64,000 nucleotides of DNA from JAICXG01 sp036494545. GTDB taxonomy: Bacteria > Verrucomicrobiota > Verrucomicrobiia > Chthoniobacterales > UBA10450. The stretch covers positions 134,457 through 198,456 of the forward strand of contig DASXOB010000005.1 of NCBI GenBank assembly GCA_036494545.1, in the 5' to 3' direction. This document shows, piece after piece, positions 7,760-16,632 of this stretch. The position numbers and the translations under genes were made by a program. Under the pieces are notes generated by a model, which made no database searches, had not been told where the DNA came from, and saw only the letters and a program-made list of their open reading frames with translations. Within the stretch, counting starts at the first letter, position 1. Every line of letters starts with the position of its first letter.

Positions 7760-9475
7760 GTGCGACTGCAACAGCTCCAGGGACTGGCACTCGCGCGCAG
7801 CGGCGCCTGGGAACGCGCCAGTGTCATTCTCGAAGGACTCGTCAGGCAAGGTTGCACTGACGTTGAAACTTTGGGCATGCTCGCCCGGACTTATAAAGAT
7901 CGCGCCATCCACTGCTCGAACACGCGGGAGACCCGCAAGTTATGGCGGCGGGCCGCGGCCATTTACGCGGAGGCGCATGAGGCCAGTGCCGACTACTGGA
8001 CCGGCATCAACGCCGCCACGACTGCTCTCCTGATTGGGGAAAAAGCGCATGCGGCGCGGTTGGCCAGGAAGGTGCGCGACATTTGCCTGCGCAAACTGCG
8101 ACGGACGCGCGGCGATCGCTATTGGTTGCTGGCAACGTTAGGCGAAGCGGCACTCATTACGCACGATCTGCCGCAGGCGGAGGACTGGTACGCGAAGGCC
8201 CGCCACGCGGCCGGTCGACGAATCGGCGATCTTCAAACCAGCCGTCGCAACGCCAAACTGCTGCTTGATTTCTGGGAAGTCGATCCAGCTGCGGTAAAGG
8301 CTTGTTTGTGTATCCCGCCGATGACGATTTTCGCCGGTCATATGCTGGATAGCGTCGATCGTCCAGAGAGACGTTTTCCGGAAAGCGCCGAGGCGGTTGT
8401 GGCACAGGCAATCAGCGAGCGGATTGCTCAGGTCGCACCGGTCACCGGTTATGCTTCGGCCGCCTGCGGATCGGACATTCTTTTTCTGGAGGCAATGCTC
8501 CGGGGCGGCCGCGAAATCTACATCGTGCTCCCTTGCGGCGAAGAGGAGTTCATCGCCACAAGTGTGCTGGCGGGCGGCGCAAGCTGGCTGGCGCGCTTTC
8601 ATCGCGTTTTGGAAAAAGCGACGCGGGTTGTGATCGCGTCGAGCCAGCGACTTTCCGGCCACGGCATTTCCTACGACTACGCGAACGAGCTCATCCTGGG
8701 TCTGGCGACGATTCGCGCCGCGCACCTGGAAACAGAGTTAATTCCGATCGCGGTCTGGGATGGTTTGCCGGGTGATGGTCCTGGCGGAACGGCGAGTGCA
8801 ATAGCGCGCTGGCGACAAGCGGGTTTAGCGGTCGAATTGATCGCTCTGCCTCCAGTTCAGTCGCCTAACGAGAGCGTGACTTCAGCCGGCGCGGCGGGCC
8901 GGATTCGCCTAACGAAGCGACGAAAAGGGCAAGGGAACCTCGGGGTGGAAATTCGCGCGATGCTTTTCGCAGACGCTGTGGGTTTCAGCAAGCTGACCGA
9001 AGACGAGTTGCCGAAGTTTGTCAGACATTTTCTTGGCTTGATTGGCCAGTTAATCCGTCGCGCCGGACGAAAGGTGATTTCCAAGAACACGTGGGGCGAC
9101 GGGCTTTATTTGGTTTTTGGCGAAGTGCGTTCGGCGGCCCTTTTTGCCCTCGAACTCGCCGACAAGATCAACCGGAGAAACTGGAAGGCGAGTGGCCTGC
9201 CAGCGGGTCTGAACCTCCGCATCGGCGTTCACGCCGGACCGGTATATGCCTGCATCAATCCGATCAAGCAGACGCGTGATTTCTTCGGCACTCATGTCAG
9301 TCGCACGGCGCGGATCGAGCCGATCACGCCGCCGGGGCAGGTTTATGCGAGCGAAGCCTTCGCTGCTCTCGCCGCTGGACAGCAGTTGAACGACCTCGGG
9401 TTCGAATATGCCGGGCAAGTCCCGATGCCTAACGATTATGGAATTTATCCGATGTATCACATGACGCGCGCCTAA
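7760..9475 (+). CDS. TPR/TRAFs-binding, SLOG-like and class III cyclase fusion protein
   Basis: Three parts are visible. (1) Residues about 1-185: alpha-helical TPR-like region with YWTGINAATTALL, typical of the TRAFs-binding/DUF4071 family. (2) About 190-370: Rossmann-like segment with ITGYASAACGSDILFLEAML-type glycines and GGREIYIVLPC, resembling SLOG/LOG nucleotide-sensor domains (inference). (3) About 400-560: class III nucleotide cyclase with metal aspartates D405 (FADAVGF) and D447 (WGDGLYLVF). The usual VNxAxR Asn is Ser here (HVSRTARIE). The GTG at 7760 is the first usual start codon in frame, but the frame is open to 7508 and the upstream translation looks like real protein, so the N-terminus is probably longer (see findings). 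The stop lies in a GCCTAACGA copy. A TIR gene follows. Confidence 0.7.
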   Translation: MRLQQLQGLALARSGAWERASVILEGLVRQGCTDVETLGMLARTYKDRAIHCSNTRETRKLWRRAAAIYAEAHEASADYWTGINAATTALLIGEKAHAARLARKVRDICLRKLRRTRGDRYWLLATLGEAALITHDLPQAEDWYAKARHAAGRRIGDLQTSRRNAKLLLDFWEVDPAAVKACLCIPPMTIFAGHMLDSVDRPERRFPESAEAVVAQAISERIAQVAPVTGYASAACGSDILFLEAMLRGGREIYIVLPCGEEEFIATSVLAGGASWLARFHRVLEKATRVVIASSQRLSGHGISYDYANELILGLATIRAAHLETELIPIAVWDGLPGDGPGGTASAIARWRQAGLAVELIALPPVQSPNESVTSAGAAGRIRLTKRRKGQGNLGVEIRAMLFADAVGFSKLTEDELPKFVRHFLGLIGQLIRRAGRKVISKNTWGDGLYLVFGEVRSAALFALELADKINRRNWKASGLPAGLNLRIGVHAGPVYACINPIKQTRDFFGTHVSRTARIEPITPPGQVYASEAFAALAAGQQLNDLGFEYAGQVPMPNDYGIYPMYHMTRA

Positions 9476-9576
9476 CGAGAAGCGCGCGCATTCCCGGCAT
9501 GAGGCTTTACAGGGGCAGGCAAATTTTTCACACTCGCGAGATGCCTCCTTCTCGCCATCGGCGGTAGCTTTTGTCA

Positions 9577-10752
9577 ATGGCGCACGTCTTCATCAGTCAT
9601 TCCCATCGCGATGCAGAGGCATCCGCCGAGATCCTGGCCGCTCTCGAAGAGCGCGGAGTGAAATGCTGGACCGCGCCGCGCGATGTGCCGCCGGGCGGTT
9701 CCTATGCCGAGGCGATTCTGACGGCGATCGAAAACGCGAGTTGTTTCGTCCTCGTTTACACGGAGAACTCCAACGTCTCGCCGCACGTCCTGCGCGAAGT
9801 GGAGCGAGCCCTGTCCTACGGCGCGAACATTATTCCCGTGCGGTTCGACGGCTCGAGTGTTTCCAAGAGTCTCGATTACCTGCTTGCCACGGTGCACTGG
9901 CTTTCTGTCGTAACCGAGCCGCGCTCGAAATCGATCGGGGAAGTTGCGGAACGCATTGCCAGTTGCGTGGTGGATCGTGGTGAAGCGCCGCCCGTCCCGC
10001 GCACGCCGCCGCCGCCGGCAATGCCGGCAGCACCTCCACCTCCGCTGCCGGTGACGCCACAGGGCGGAGGTAGCAGTCTCTGGCTTTTGTGGCTCGGCCT
10101 TGTTTTGCTCGCGATCGCGGGAGTTATTTTTGCCGTCCAGACGGTTCGTCATGCCTTGCCTAACGAGACTAAGACCGTCGCCACGCCCACGTTAACACCG
10201 ACGACAGAAGTAGCTACCCCCCAGGCCGCCGCGATCCCACCGGCCGTGCCAGTCACTGCGCCATCCCCCAGTAATCCGCAAACGGTTGAAACACCCGCGG
10301 AGGTTGCAGTCGAAACGCCGGCGCCGACACCAGAGACGACACCGATTGAAGAATCGACTGTACGAGAGTGGACACCTTCACCGGAATCAACTTCTTCCGT
10401 GGCACCGGTTATCTCGCATGAGGCACCGTTAGGCGTGGTCCATCGTTACTTTAGTTATCTCGGTGATCACAATACGATCAAAGCTTACGAGTTGCTCTCC
10501 CAGGACTATCGACAACGAGAAACCTTTGTCGTCTATACCCGGAGCTTTGCTGCCACCGAAGCGATCCGACTTGTTAGCGCAAAGGAAACCTCTCACAGCG
10601 GCAGGAGAGCGACTGTCTCTGTGACCTTCGACAAGCAGAATCAAAGATTTGGCTGGATTCGCTGGCACGGACCTATCGAACTGGTCTTAGACACACAAGG
10701 CTGGAGAATCGACAGTGTGAAAGCTCTGAAGCCTTCGAGTATCCGACGCTAA
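9577..10752 (+). CDS. TIR-domain membrane protein with extracytoplasmic NTF2-like tail
   Basis: Starting at the ATG at 9577 gives MAHVFISHSHRD, the box 1 of TIR domains. TAPRDVPPG is box 2, and VSPHVLREVERAL holds the Glu in the position used by TIR NADases. A Pro-rich linker (about 135-165) precedes one membrane helix (LWLLWLGLVLLAIAGVIFAV, about 170-190). A long Thr/Pro/Ala-rich spacer and a C-terminal alpha/beta domain (VVHRYFSYLG... then IRWHGPIELVLDTQGWRIDS) follow, resembling NTF2/SnoaL-type folds. It lies about 100 bases after the cyclase fusion, suggesting a shared signalling pathway. Whether the TIR cleaves NAD or only scaffolds cannot be decided here. Confidence 0.75.
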   Translation: MAHVFISHSHRDAEASAEILAALEERGVKCWTAPRDVPPGGSYAEAILTAIENASCFVLVYTENSNVSPHVLREVERALSYGANIIPVRFDGSSVSKSLDYLLATVHWLSVVTEPRSKSIGEVAERIASCVVDRGEAPPVPRTPPPPAMPAAPPPPLPVTPQGGGSSLWLLWLGLVLLAIAGVIFAVQTVRHALPNETKTVATPTLTPTTEVATPQAAAIPPAVPVTAPSPSNPQTVETPAEVAVETPAPTPETTPIEESTVREWTPSPESTSSVAPVISHEAPLGVVHRYFSYLGDHNTIKAYELLSQDYRQRETFVVYTRSFAATEAIRLVSAKETSHSGRRATVSVTFDKQNQRFGWIRWHGPIELVLDTQGWRIDSVKALKPSSIRR

Positions 10753-10929
10753 GGGCAAGATTTAGCACGGCAAGTTCGAGTGGCATGGTGGTTGCTCTAC
10801 TTATGCTCGTTAGGGGACGCTACCGAAAAGCGTTCCCGGGAGATTTTAGAGCCGTTCTGGGGGGAACGCCCGCGTCATCGATCAGGGGTCTTGGTGGCGC
10901 GGGTATCTCCTTCCGGATAGCTGCTCACG

Positions 10930-10952
10930 GGCGGGTGTTTCGCCTGCCTTTT
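10930..10952 (+). terminator. Candidate terminator between convergent TIR gene and nadA
   Basis: GGCGGGTG (10930-10937) pairs with CGCCTGCC (10941-10948) using two G-U pairs, with a three-base loop and TTTT after it. It sits about 180 bases after the TIR gene. The 10753-10929 stretch before it shows only one CCTAACGA-type 8-mer (10807-10814). Confidence 0.5.
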
Positions 10953-10976
10953 ATGAATTGCCGATTGTCAGCGGAC

Positions 10977-11927
10977 CTAACGACTGAGTTCCAGCATCCG
11001 GCGGATCGGCATTTCGGCGCGCTGACGCAATGGTTCGGGCAGGACGATCTCGGGCTCCAGATTAAGGAGGGCGGCGTGCGCTTTCTCGAGCGTGTTCATT
11101 TTCATGAAGCGGCACTCCGCGCAGGCGCAGCGTTCGGTCGGACCGGGAATGAAAAGTTTGCCCGGGATTTCCTTCCGCAGTCGATGGAGCATCCCGGCTT
11201 CGGTAACCACGATGATTTCTTTGGCGGGTAATTCCTTGCACCAGGTGACCATTTTTTCCGTGGAGCAGACTTCGTCGGCCAACAGGCGCACAGCGTAGGA
11301 ACATTCGGGATGCGCCACGACCGGCGCGTCCGGATGCTCGGCATGAATGGCAGCGATGCTGCGCGCGGTGAACTCGACGTGGACGTAACAGTTGCCCTGC
11401 CACAAATCCATCTTGCGTCCGGTTCGCTCAATCACCCAGGCGCCGAGATTTTGATCGGGTACGAAGAGAATGTTGCGGTCGGCCGGCGCCGCCCGGACAA
11501 TTTTTTCCGCGTTGCCGCTCGTGCAGATGACGTCGGCGAGCGCTTTCACTCCCGCGCTGCAATTGATGTAGGCGATGACGTAATAGTTTTTCTCCGCTCG
11601 ATCGGCGAGAAAACGTGCCAGCTTTTCCGGCGGACAGGATTCGGAAAGGGAGCAACCGGCGTCGAGGTCGGGCAAAATGACCTTCTTCGCCGGGTTTAAG
11701 ATCTTGGCTGTCTCAGCCATGAAGTGGACGCCGCAGAAGAGAATGACCTCGGCATCGGTTTTGGCCGCCTGAAAACTCAGACCTAACGAGTCGCCGACGA
11801 AATCGGCCACATCCTGAAGCTCCGGCACCTGGTAGTTATGTGCGAGGATGACGGCGCGCCGCTCACGCTTGAGAGCCTTAATTTCTTCGGCGAGATCGAG
11901 ACCGAAATTTACACCAGCGCTTACCAT
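10977..11927 (-). CDS. nadA: Quinolinate synthase A
   Basis: Condenses iminoaspartate with dihydroxyacetone phosphate to quinolinate in de novo NAD synthesis, using a 4Fe-4S cluster. AVILAHNYQVPE is the family's N-terminal substrate-binding signature. Family-typical segments include LFCGVHFMAETAKIL, LPDLDAGCSLS and VVAHPECSYAVRLLAD. The cluster cysteines fit FCGV, WQGNCYVHV and the CACAECRFMKMN segment. 316 residues is normal length. It is divergent from proC with only 21 bases between start codons. The TAG stop lies inside a CCTAACGA-type copy (10976-10983). nadB and nadC are not in the window. Confidence 0.95.
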   Translation of the reverse strand: MVSAGVNFGLDLAEEIKALKRERRAVILAHNYQVPELQDVADFVGDSLGLSFQAAKTDAEVILFCGVHFMAETAKILNPAKKVILPDLDAGCSLSESCPPEKLARFLADRAEKNYYVIAYINCSAGVKALADVICTSGNAEKIVRAAPADRNILFVPDQNLGAWVIERTGRKMDLWQGNCYVHVEFTARSIAAIHAEHPDAPVVAHPECSYAVRLLADEVCSTEKMVTWCKELPAKEIIVVTEAGMLHRLRKEIPGKLFIPGPTERCACAECRFMKMNTLEKAHAALLNLEPEIVLPEPLRQRAEMPIRRMLELSR

Positions 11928-11948
11928 CGTTTAATATCCGCTCTTCAC

Positions 11949-12767
11949 ATGAGTTTACAATCTGGCAGCAGGCAATATCGGCTCGGTTTTATCGGCGGCG
12001 GCAAACTGGCGGGCTCGGTCGTGCGGGGGCTGGTGCGCGCGCACTTTTGTCCGGCTGAAGAGATTTTGGTAGCCGAGCCTAACGAGAGCGCGCGCGAAGC
12101 CTTGCGCGGGGATGTGGGTCTGAAAGTGACGACCGAGAACGCAGAGGTCGCGGAAAATGCCGACGTGATATTGATCGGCGTAAAACCCGGTGTCGTGCTG
12201 CAAGTGATCGAAGAGATCGCTGGGCAGGTCGCCGATAAGCTGGTGATCTCGCTGGCGGCTGGAATTCGCCTAACGAATATAGAAGCGAAGGCCGAGGCGC
12301 GTTTCCTCCGGGTGATGACCAATACACCCGCTGCGGTCTGTCAGGCGGCGACCGCGCTCGCGCGCGGAAAGCGCACGACGGATGACGACATCGTCAGGGT
12401 GCGCGAGATTTTTTCCGCGATCGGCCTGGTGGTCGAAGTGGAGGAGGAACAGATCGATGCGGTTACCGCGCTGGCAGGGAGCGGGCCAGCCTTTGTTTAC
12501 ACGGTGATCGAAGCGCTGGCGGCCGGAGGGACAGCCTGCGGACTTCCTGCTGCAGAGTCGTTAGGCCTGGCCACCCAGACGGTACGCGGGGCGGCGCAGC
12601 TGGCATTGGAGAGCGGGCTTTCGCCGGAAGAGTTACGCCGGATGGTGATCACGCCCGGCGGAACAACCGCCGCCGGCCTGGCAGAGATGGATAAGCTCGA
12701 GACAGCCGAGGGTCTGGTCGCAGCGGTGAAAGCCGCCAGTGCGCGTGGTCGAGAGATGGGGTTATAG
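11949..12767 (+). CDS. proC: Pyrroline-5-carboxylate reductase
   Basis: Final step of proline synthesis, NAD(P)H-dependent reduction of 1-pyrroline-5-carboxylate. The N-terminal dinucleotide fold shows GFIGGGKLAGSVVRGL. VLIGVKPGVV and MTNTPAAV are family motifs, and the C-terminal signature is present (VTALAGSGPAFVYTVIEA, VITPGGTTAAGL). I chose the ATG at 11949; the in-frame upstream extension to 11838 would overlap nadA and adds no family sequence. 272 residues matches ProC. Three GCCTAACGA copies fall inside and are translated as EPNES, RLTN and ESLG. Confidence 0.95.
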   Translation: MSLQSGSRQYRLGFIGGGKLAGSVVRGLVRAHFCPAEEILVAEPNESAREALRGDVGLKVTTENAEVAENADVILIGVKPGVVLQVIEEIAGQVADKLVISLAAGIRLTNIEAKAEARFLRVMTNTPAAVCQAATALARGKRTTDDDIVRVREIFSAIGLVVEVEEEQIDAVTALAGSGPAFVYTVIEALAAGGTACGLPAAESLGLATQTVRGAAQLALESGLSPEELRRMVITPGGTTAAGLAEMDKLETAEGLVAAVKAASARGREMGL

Positions 12768-12787
12768 CTTTTGCCTAACGAACGCTA

Positions 12788-13571
12788 TCATCTGCCGCAA
12801 GGCGTTTCCTCCACGAAGCGCTGAATAAGCAGATCCTCGACAGTGTTGTATTGTGCATCGAGGTGTTCCCATTCCGCGATGGTGCGCAGATCTTTGCTAC
12901 CATCCACCTTCGGCCGGGTCCTTCGCCTGACCATCTCTTCATGTGACTTAGTTAGATAATGGTTGAGGCACAGCACATCGGCAGACGGACGCTCGCGGAA
13001 TGGCCCGGTGATAGGTTGCTTCATCTCATCCACCACGGTCTCAGCAGCCAAGCAGTGAAATGCGTGAGCACTTACGGAAGGGGATGTCACCCGGGATGGA
13101 TCGACCACACACTTAACATGTGGATCAATCCAATATGCTCGCCTGCGATAGTTTTCTATGACTGTGCCTCGGGGCCGTGTCTTATGGCCATTGGACCCGA
13201 AAAAGCAGCCAGGAGACTGCGACTCCTGCGTAGGGCTCGTATGGGCGGAGAACTTCGCGCAAATCATTTTCTGGCGCCGGAAAAAGAAATTCGTCGTCGC
13301 CGAGAAAAGCAATCCAGCGGGACATCCTCCGATGCTGATCCAGACAATGCTGGATAACTGGGTCGTGCTGGGCTGCGCCAGGCCACTTATACAACGTGAT
13401 ATCTCCGCCCCCCCGGTGGACGGACCTGCGAATGACGGACTCATAGTCATCCTCGGAATTATTGTCGTAGAGACAAAAATGCTCGACGCCGACCCGTTTG
13501 TGAAATAGAAGCCACTCCTCCAAATAGGAGGCGGCGTCTTTAAAAATGAGGCACGCCGTTAGGCAGAACAT
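12788..13571 (-). pseudogene. GT92/DUF23 glycosyltransferase, split by a one-base frameshift
   Basis: The N-terminal part (13571 to about 13185) reads MFCLTACLIFKDAASYLEEW, then YDNNSEDDYE and FLGDDEFLFP. These are the donor-binding and DxD-like motifs of family 92 glycosyltransferases. The frame stops at WLLFRVQWP, but the next frame continues the family sequence as FGSNGHKTRPRGTVIENY and runs to 12788. Dropping one base from the A5 run at 13200-13204 restores a protein of about 260 residues. It is a recent pseudogene or an assembly error. The 13572-13639 gap downstream of the start holds nothing notable. Confidence 0.7.
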
Positions 13572-13639
13572 CCTAGCTGGAAGTCAGGGTAGCGCGGCAC
13601 CGAGAAATTGCCAACGACAAGGCCGGGGATGGCGGCTAC

Positions 13640-15073
13640 CTACGGGGCGGGGCTGGTGTCGTAGACTTCCACCAAGCCAATGCCGGTTGTGCCACCGACG
13701 CCGCTTACGAGAGCGGTGTAGTTTCCGGGCGGCAGCGTGGCGAGGATGGCTGACTCTTTGACGTTAGTCGGCGCGAGCCCCTCAGAACTGATGGTGCCTG
13801 CGTTTGGGCCGTCCTGCCAGTTGTCATTGGACTGCAGGAGGGCGCCGTTACCGTCGTGTAACTCGAGCAGCGGATCAGCGAGAGAGTTAGACACACCTGA
13901 ACTGCCCAATGACGGCCCAAGCGCGCGCGCGATAACTGTCTTGTTCTCGTCTCCGCCGACAATGAAACCACCAATAAGAATACTGTCGGCGGTGAGGACC
14001 TGGCCGCGGGTAGAGATATTGCCCGCCCGCCCGCCGGTAAGGTGGAGATCGTAAAGCTCAAAGAGTCCGACTCCGTCCTGCGCCTGTTGTTGCGAGTTAG
14101 AAAAGCCCTGCACAATCGCCGTGTAAGCGCCGGGGTTAAGAGTAAGATACAAGGCGGATTCGCGGCTGTTTGGCGGATCGAGATGATAGCTCGCAATAGT
14201 CTCAGCCGGAGTGCCCGTGAAAGCCCAGTCGTCGTTTGTCGCGATCGCTCGCGAATTGGAATCGTAGACAGTAATCGTAGGATCCGAAAGGGCGTTGTCG
14301 AATCCACTGGCAGCAAGGGAGTATCCGATTGCGCGCAGAATTACCGTCGCTGGTTCGCTTCCCTGAACGATAAAGCCGCCGATAAGAACGTTCTCACCCG
14401 TGCTAACAAGACTTCGTGTGGAAATGTTCGCCAGCACCGGGGCATCCACGGAGGTCTGATAAGGTGGTCCCGAGTTATAGATTGATTCGGCACCCATGAT
14501 GTCGTCCGGCTGCAAGCTGTCGATATCGCTTATATGTGAATTCATGATCGCGACGACTGACTGGCCATGCTCGTCGGGATGATCCAGCCCCAGGTTATGA
14601 CCAAACTCGTGCAAAGCGACGCGGTGGAAGTCCATGATTCCATTGAGAAGAGGGCCACGATAGGAATCCCAAACGAAGCTCGAGTTAAAGATCGTGTCGG
14701 CTTCTTCCATGACCGTCCCGCGGAAACTCAGCAGTGTGACGGCTAACTCACCTTTGCCAAACGCATCCCCGTAAACTGTCGTACTAAATAAGGCGGAGTT
14801 TTCGTCGTCGTTGCCCATCGGCTGAACCGGCGAAGCCAGAACCGTGCTGAATTGCATGTGCTCGAGATATTGGTTCCAGGTGTTGAGAGCATCCTGCGCG
14901 GAGGCATTAAAGGAAGTGAATCCATCCATCAGTGTCTTCGGTCCGCCGAGCGACAGTTGCATTTGGACGGTGCGATCCCTGGTCCACGATTGACCTTCGA
15001 GGACATAGGCATAAAGGGGTTGCGCAACGAAGGAGAGAGTTACGAGGAGGGAAGCAATCTTGGCTTTTTGCAT
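13640..15073 (-). CDS. Secreted matrixin-type zinc metalloprotease with C-terminal repeats
   Basis: The ATG at 15073 gives MQKAKIASLLVTLSFVAQPLYA, a signal peptide. The catalytic domain carries VALHEFGHNLGLDHPDE (HExxHxxGxxH zinc site), and IMNS supplies the Met-turn. Two C-terminal repeats of about 125 residues follow, each starting NISTR and containing IGGFIVxG...VIxRAxGxSL and a DDW/DNW turn, a module I associate with Verrucomicrobia and Planctomycetes secreted proteins. It probably degrades extracellular protein. There is no visible propeptide Cys switch. Substrate is unknown. Confidence 0.85.
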   Translation of the reverse strand: MQKAKIASLLVTLSFVAQPLYAYVLEGQSWTRDRTVQMQLSLGGPKTLMDGFTSFNASAQDALNTWNQYLEHMQFSTVLASPVQPMGNDDENSALFSTTVYGDAFGKGELAVTLLSFRGTVMEEADTIFNSSFVWDSYRGPLLNGIMDFHRVALHEFGHNLGLDHPDEHGQSVVAIMNSHISDIDSLQPDDIMGAESIYNSGPPYQTSVDAPVLANISTRSLVSTGENVLIGGFIVQGSEPATVILRAIGYSLAASGFDNALSDPTITVYDSNSRAIATNDDWAFTGTPAETIASYHLDPPNSRESALYLTLNPGAYTAIVQGFSNSQQQAQDGVGLFELYDLHLTGGRAGNISTRGQVLTADSILIGGFIVGGDENKTVIARALGPSLGSSGVSNSLADPLLELHDGNGALLQSNDNWQDGPNAGTISSEGLAPTNVKESAILATLPPGNYTALVSGVGGTTGIGLVEVYDTSPAP

Positions 15074-15153
15074 CGGAGTTGGCTTGGAGCAGAAAGTATG
15101 CACGACAAAAGCGGGAATATCCACTTTGATTTGAGAAAATTGGACGGCAGGGT

Positions 15154-16632
15154 TTAGCTCGCTTCGGCCGTCGCAAGTTCAAGCGGCTCGGGAGAAGATT
15201 CCCGATCCTCAGCGTCGGGAAAGTTGAGAACAATGACCGTTCCCTGCCCAATTTCGCTCTGCACATCAATGGACCCGTGATGAATCTGCATGATGGATTT
15301 CACAATCGAGAGCCCAAGTCCTGTTCCCTGCGCGCTGCGGGGAGCGTCGCCGCGATAAAAACGATTGAAGACGTTAGGCACATGCTGTGAGGAGATGCCG
15401 CAGCCGGTGTCGGCCACAGAGACTTCACTGCCACTGTCGCGCCGCTGCAATGAGACCGTGATGCGGCCGCCTTCGGGCGTGAAGCGGAGCGCATTGGTGA
15501 TGAGATTAATCAAAGCGCGCCGAAACAAAACTGGTTCGGCATAGATCTCGCCTTCGCCGCGGCATTCGATTTCGACGTCCTGGTCTTGTGCGACTGCCTC
15601 ATAGAACTCGCGAATCTTTTCCAAGGCGAGCCGACCATCGAAATAAGTCAGAGTGAACGAGCCAGTCGTTTCGGCGCGAGCAAGGAAGAGCAGATTGTCG
15701 ATCATGCCGGAGAGTCGCTCCAATTCCTCCATGCCCGACTCCAGGACTTCGCGGTAATGCTCCGCAGCGTGGGGCTTGGTGAGGGCGGTTTCGACTTCTC
15801 CTCGCAGGATGGCAATCGGGGTACGCAACTCGTGGGCAAGATCGGCTGAAAATTGTGAAAGCCGGGTGAATGCTTCCTCCAGCCGGGCCAGCATTTTGTT
15901 GAAACCGATGGCCAGCGGCTGGAGCTCCTCCGGCCAACCGTCGACCGGCACTCGTTCATGCAGGTGTGTCGCGCCAGTGCGCTCGATCGAATCCGCGAGG
16001 TTGCGCAACGGACGCAAGACACGCCTTGTAACGAGAAACGCCACCCCTGCACAGGTAATGATCGCGCAGCCAGCCATGCCGGCGAGCAATGCCGCGTACC
16101 GTCCGGCAAATCGTTCGTCATGAGTGCGTTTTTGGGCCAGTTGCAGAGTCAGCCATTGCTTTCCGATTTCCGTCCGCGAAGTGACCAGAGCGAAGGTCCG
16201 ACCGTTGATGGCCTGGTAGATCGTCGTGGATGGTCGTTGGCCATGCACCGAAAGGGTGTGCGGAAAGACTTCGATCGGAAGCAGGTCACGCATCCCCGGG
16301 CTTTCCGCCACGACCTGTCCCTGGTCGTTGAGCACGCGGACGGCATAAGCTTTATCGGCTGCGCGAATGATCTGGAGTTCGCGGCTGAGCGATTCTGGCC
16401 CGGAATCGGCCGCGATATCCGCGCGAAGTGCGGCCATTTTATCGGTAAGATAGCGGTCGTTGTCGTGATCGACGTGCTGCACGACCACCCAATACGCTGC
16501 ACCCATGGCGAAGAGCAGCATCGCCGCAGCGGCAAATGTAAAGAGGAAGGCGAGACGGAATACAATCGACCATGGCCGAGGCGACGTGCCGCGATCCAGG
16601 GCCAGCAATGATTCAATCGGCTTTGAGGACAT
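15154..16632 (-). CDS. Sensor histidine kinase, CusS-like
   Basis: Membrane sensor of a two-component system. Helices lie at about 24-50 and 180-201, bracketing a periplasmic sensor of about 120 residues. A HAMP region follows (LVTRRVLRPLRNLADSIERT). The dimerisation helix has FSADLAHELRTPIAI with phospho-acceptor H267. The ATPase has NLITNALRFTPEGG, VADTGCGIS and GTGLGLSIVKSIM. The architecture matches the heavy-metal sensor kinase family. The gene overlaps the response regulator by 20 bases, so translation is coupled. The true stimulus cannot be read from the sequence. Confidence 0.9.
   Translation of the reverse strand: MSSKPIESLLALDRGTSPRPWSIVFRLAFLFTFAAAAMLLFAMGAAYWVVVQHVDHDNDRYLTDKMAALRADIAADSGPESLSRELQIIRAADKAYAVRVLNDQGQVVAESPGMRDLLPIEVFPHTLSVHGQRPSTTIYQAINGRTFALVTSRTEIGKQWLTLQLAQKRTHDERFAGRYAALLAGMAGCAIITCAGVAFLVTRRVLRPLRNLADSIERTGATHLHERVPVDGWPEELQPLAIGFNKMLARLEEAFTRLSQFSADLAHELRTPIAILRGEVETALTKPHAAEHYREVLESGMEELERLSGMIDNLLFLARAETTGSFTLTYFDGRLALEKIREFYEAVAQDQDVEIECRGEGEIYAEPVLFRRALINLITNALRFTPEGGRITVSLQRRDSGSEVSVADTGCGISSQHVPNVFNRFYRGDAPRSAQGTGLGLSIVKSIMQIHHGSIDVQSEIGQGTVIVLNFPDAEDRESSPEPLELATAEAS

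Noticed and set aside
10785..11231. 148-codon plus-strand frame opposite the nadA end
   Set aside because: Overlaps nadA coding sequence over most of its length and has no recognisable features.
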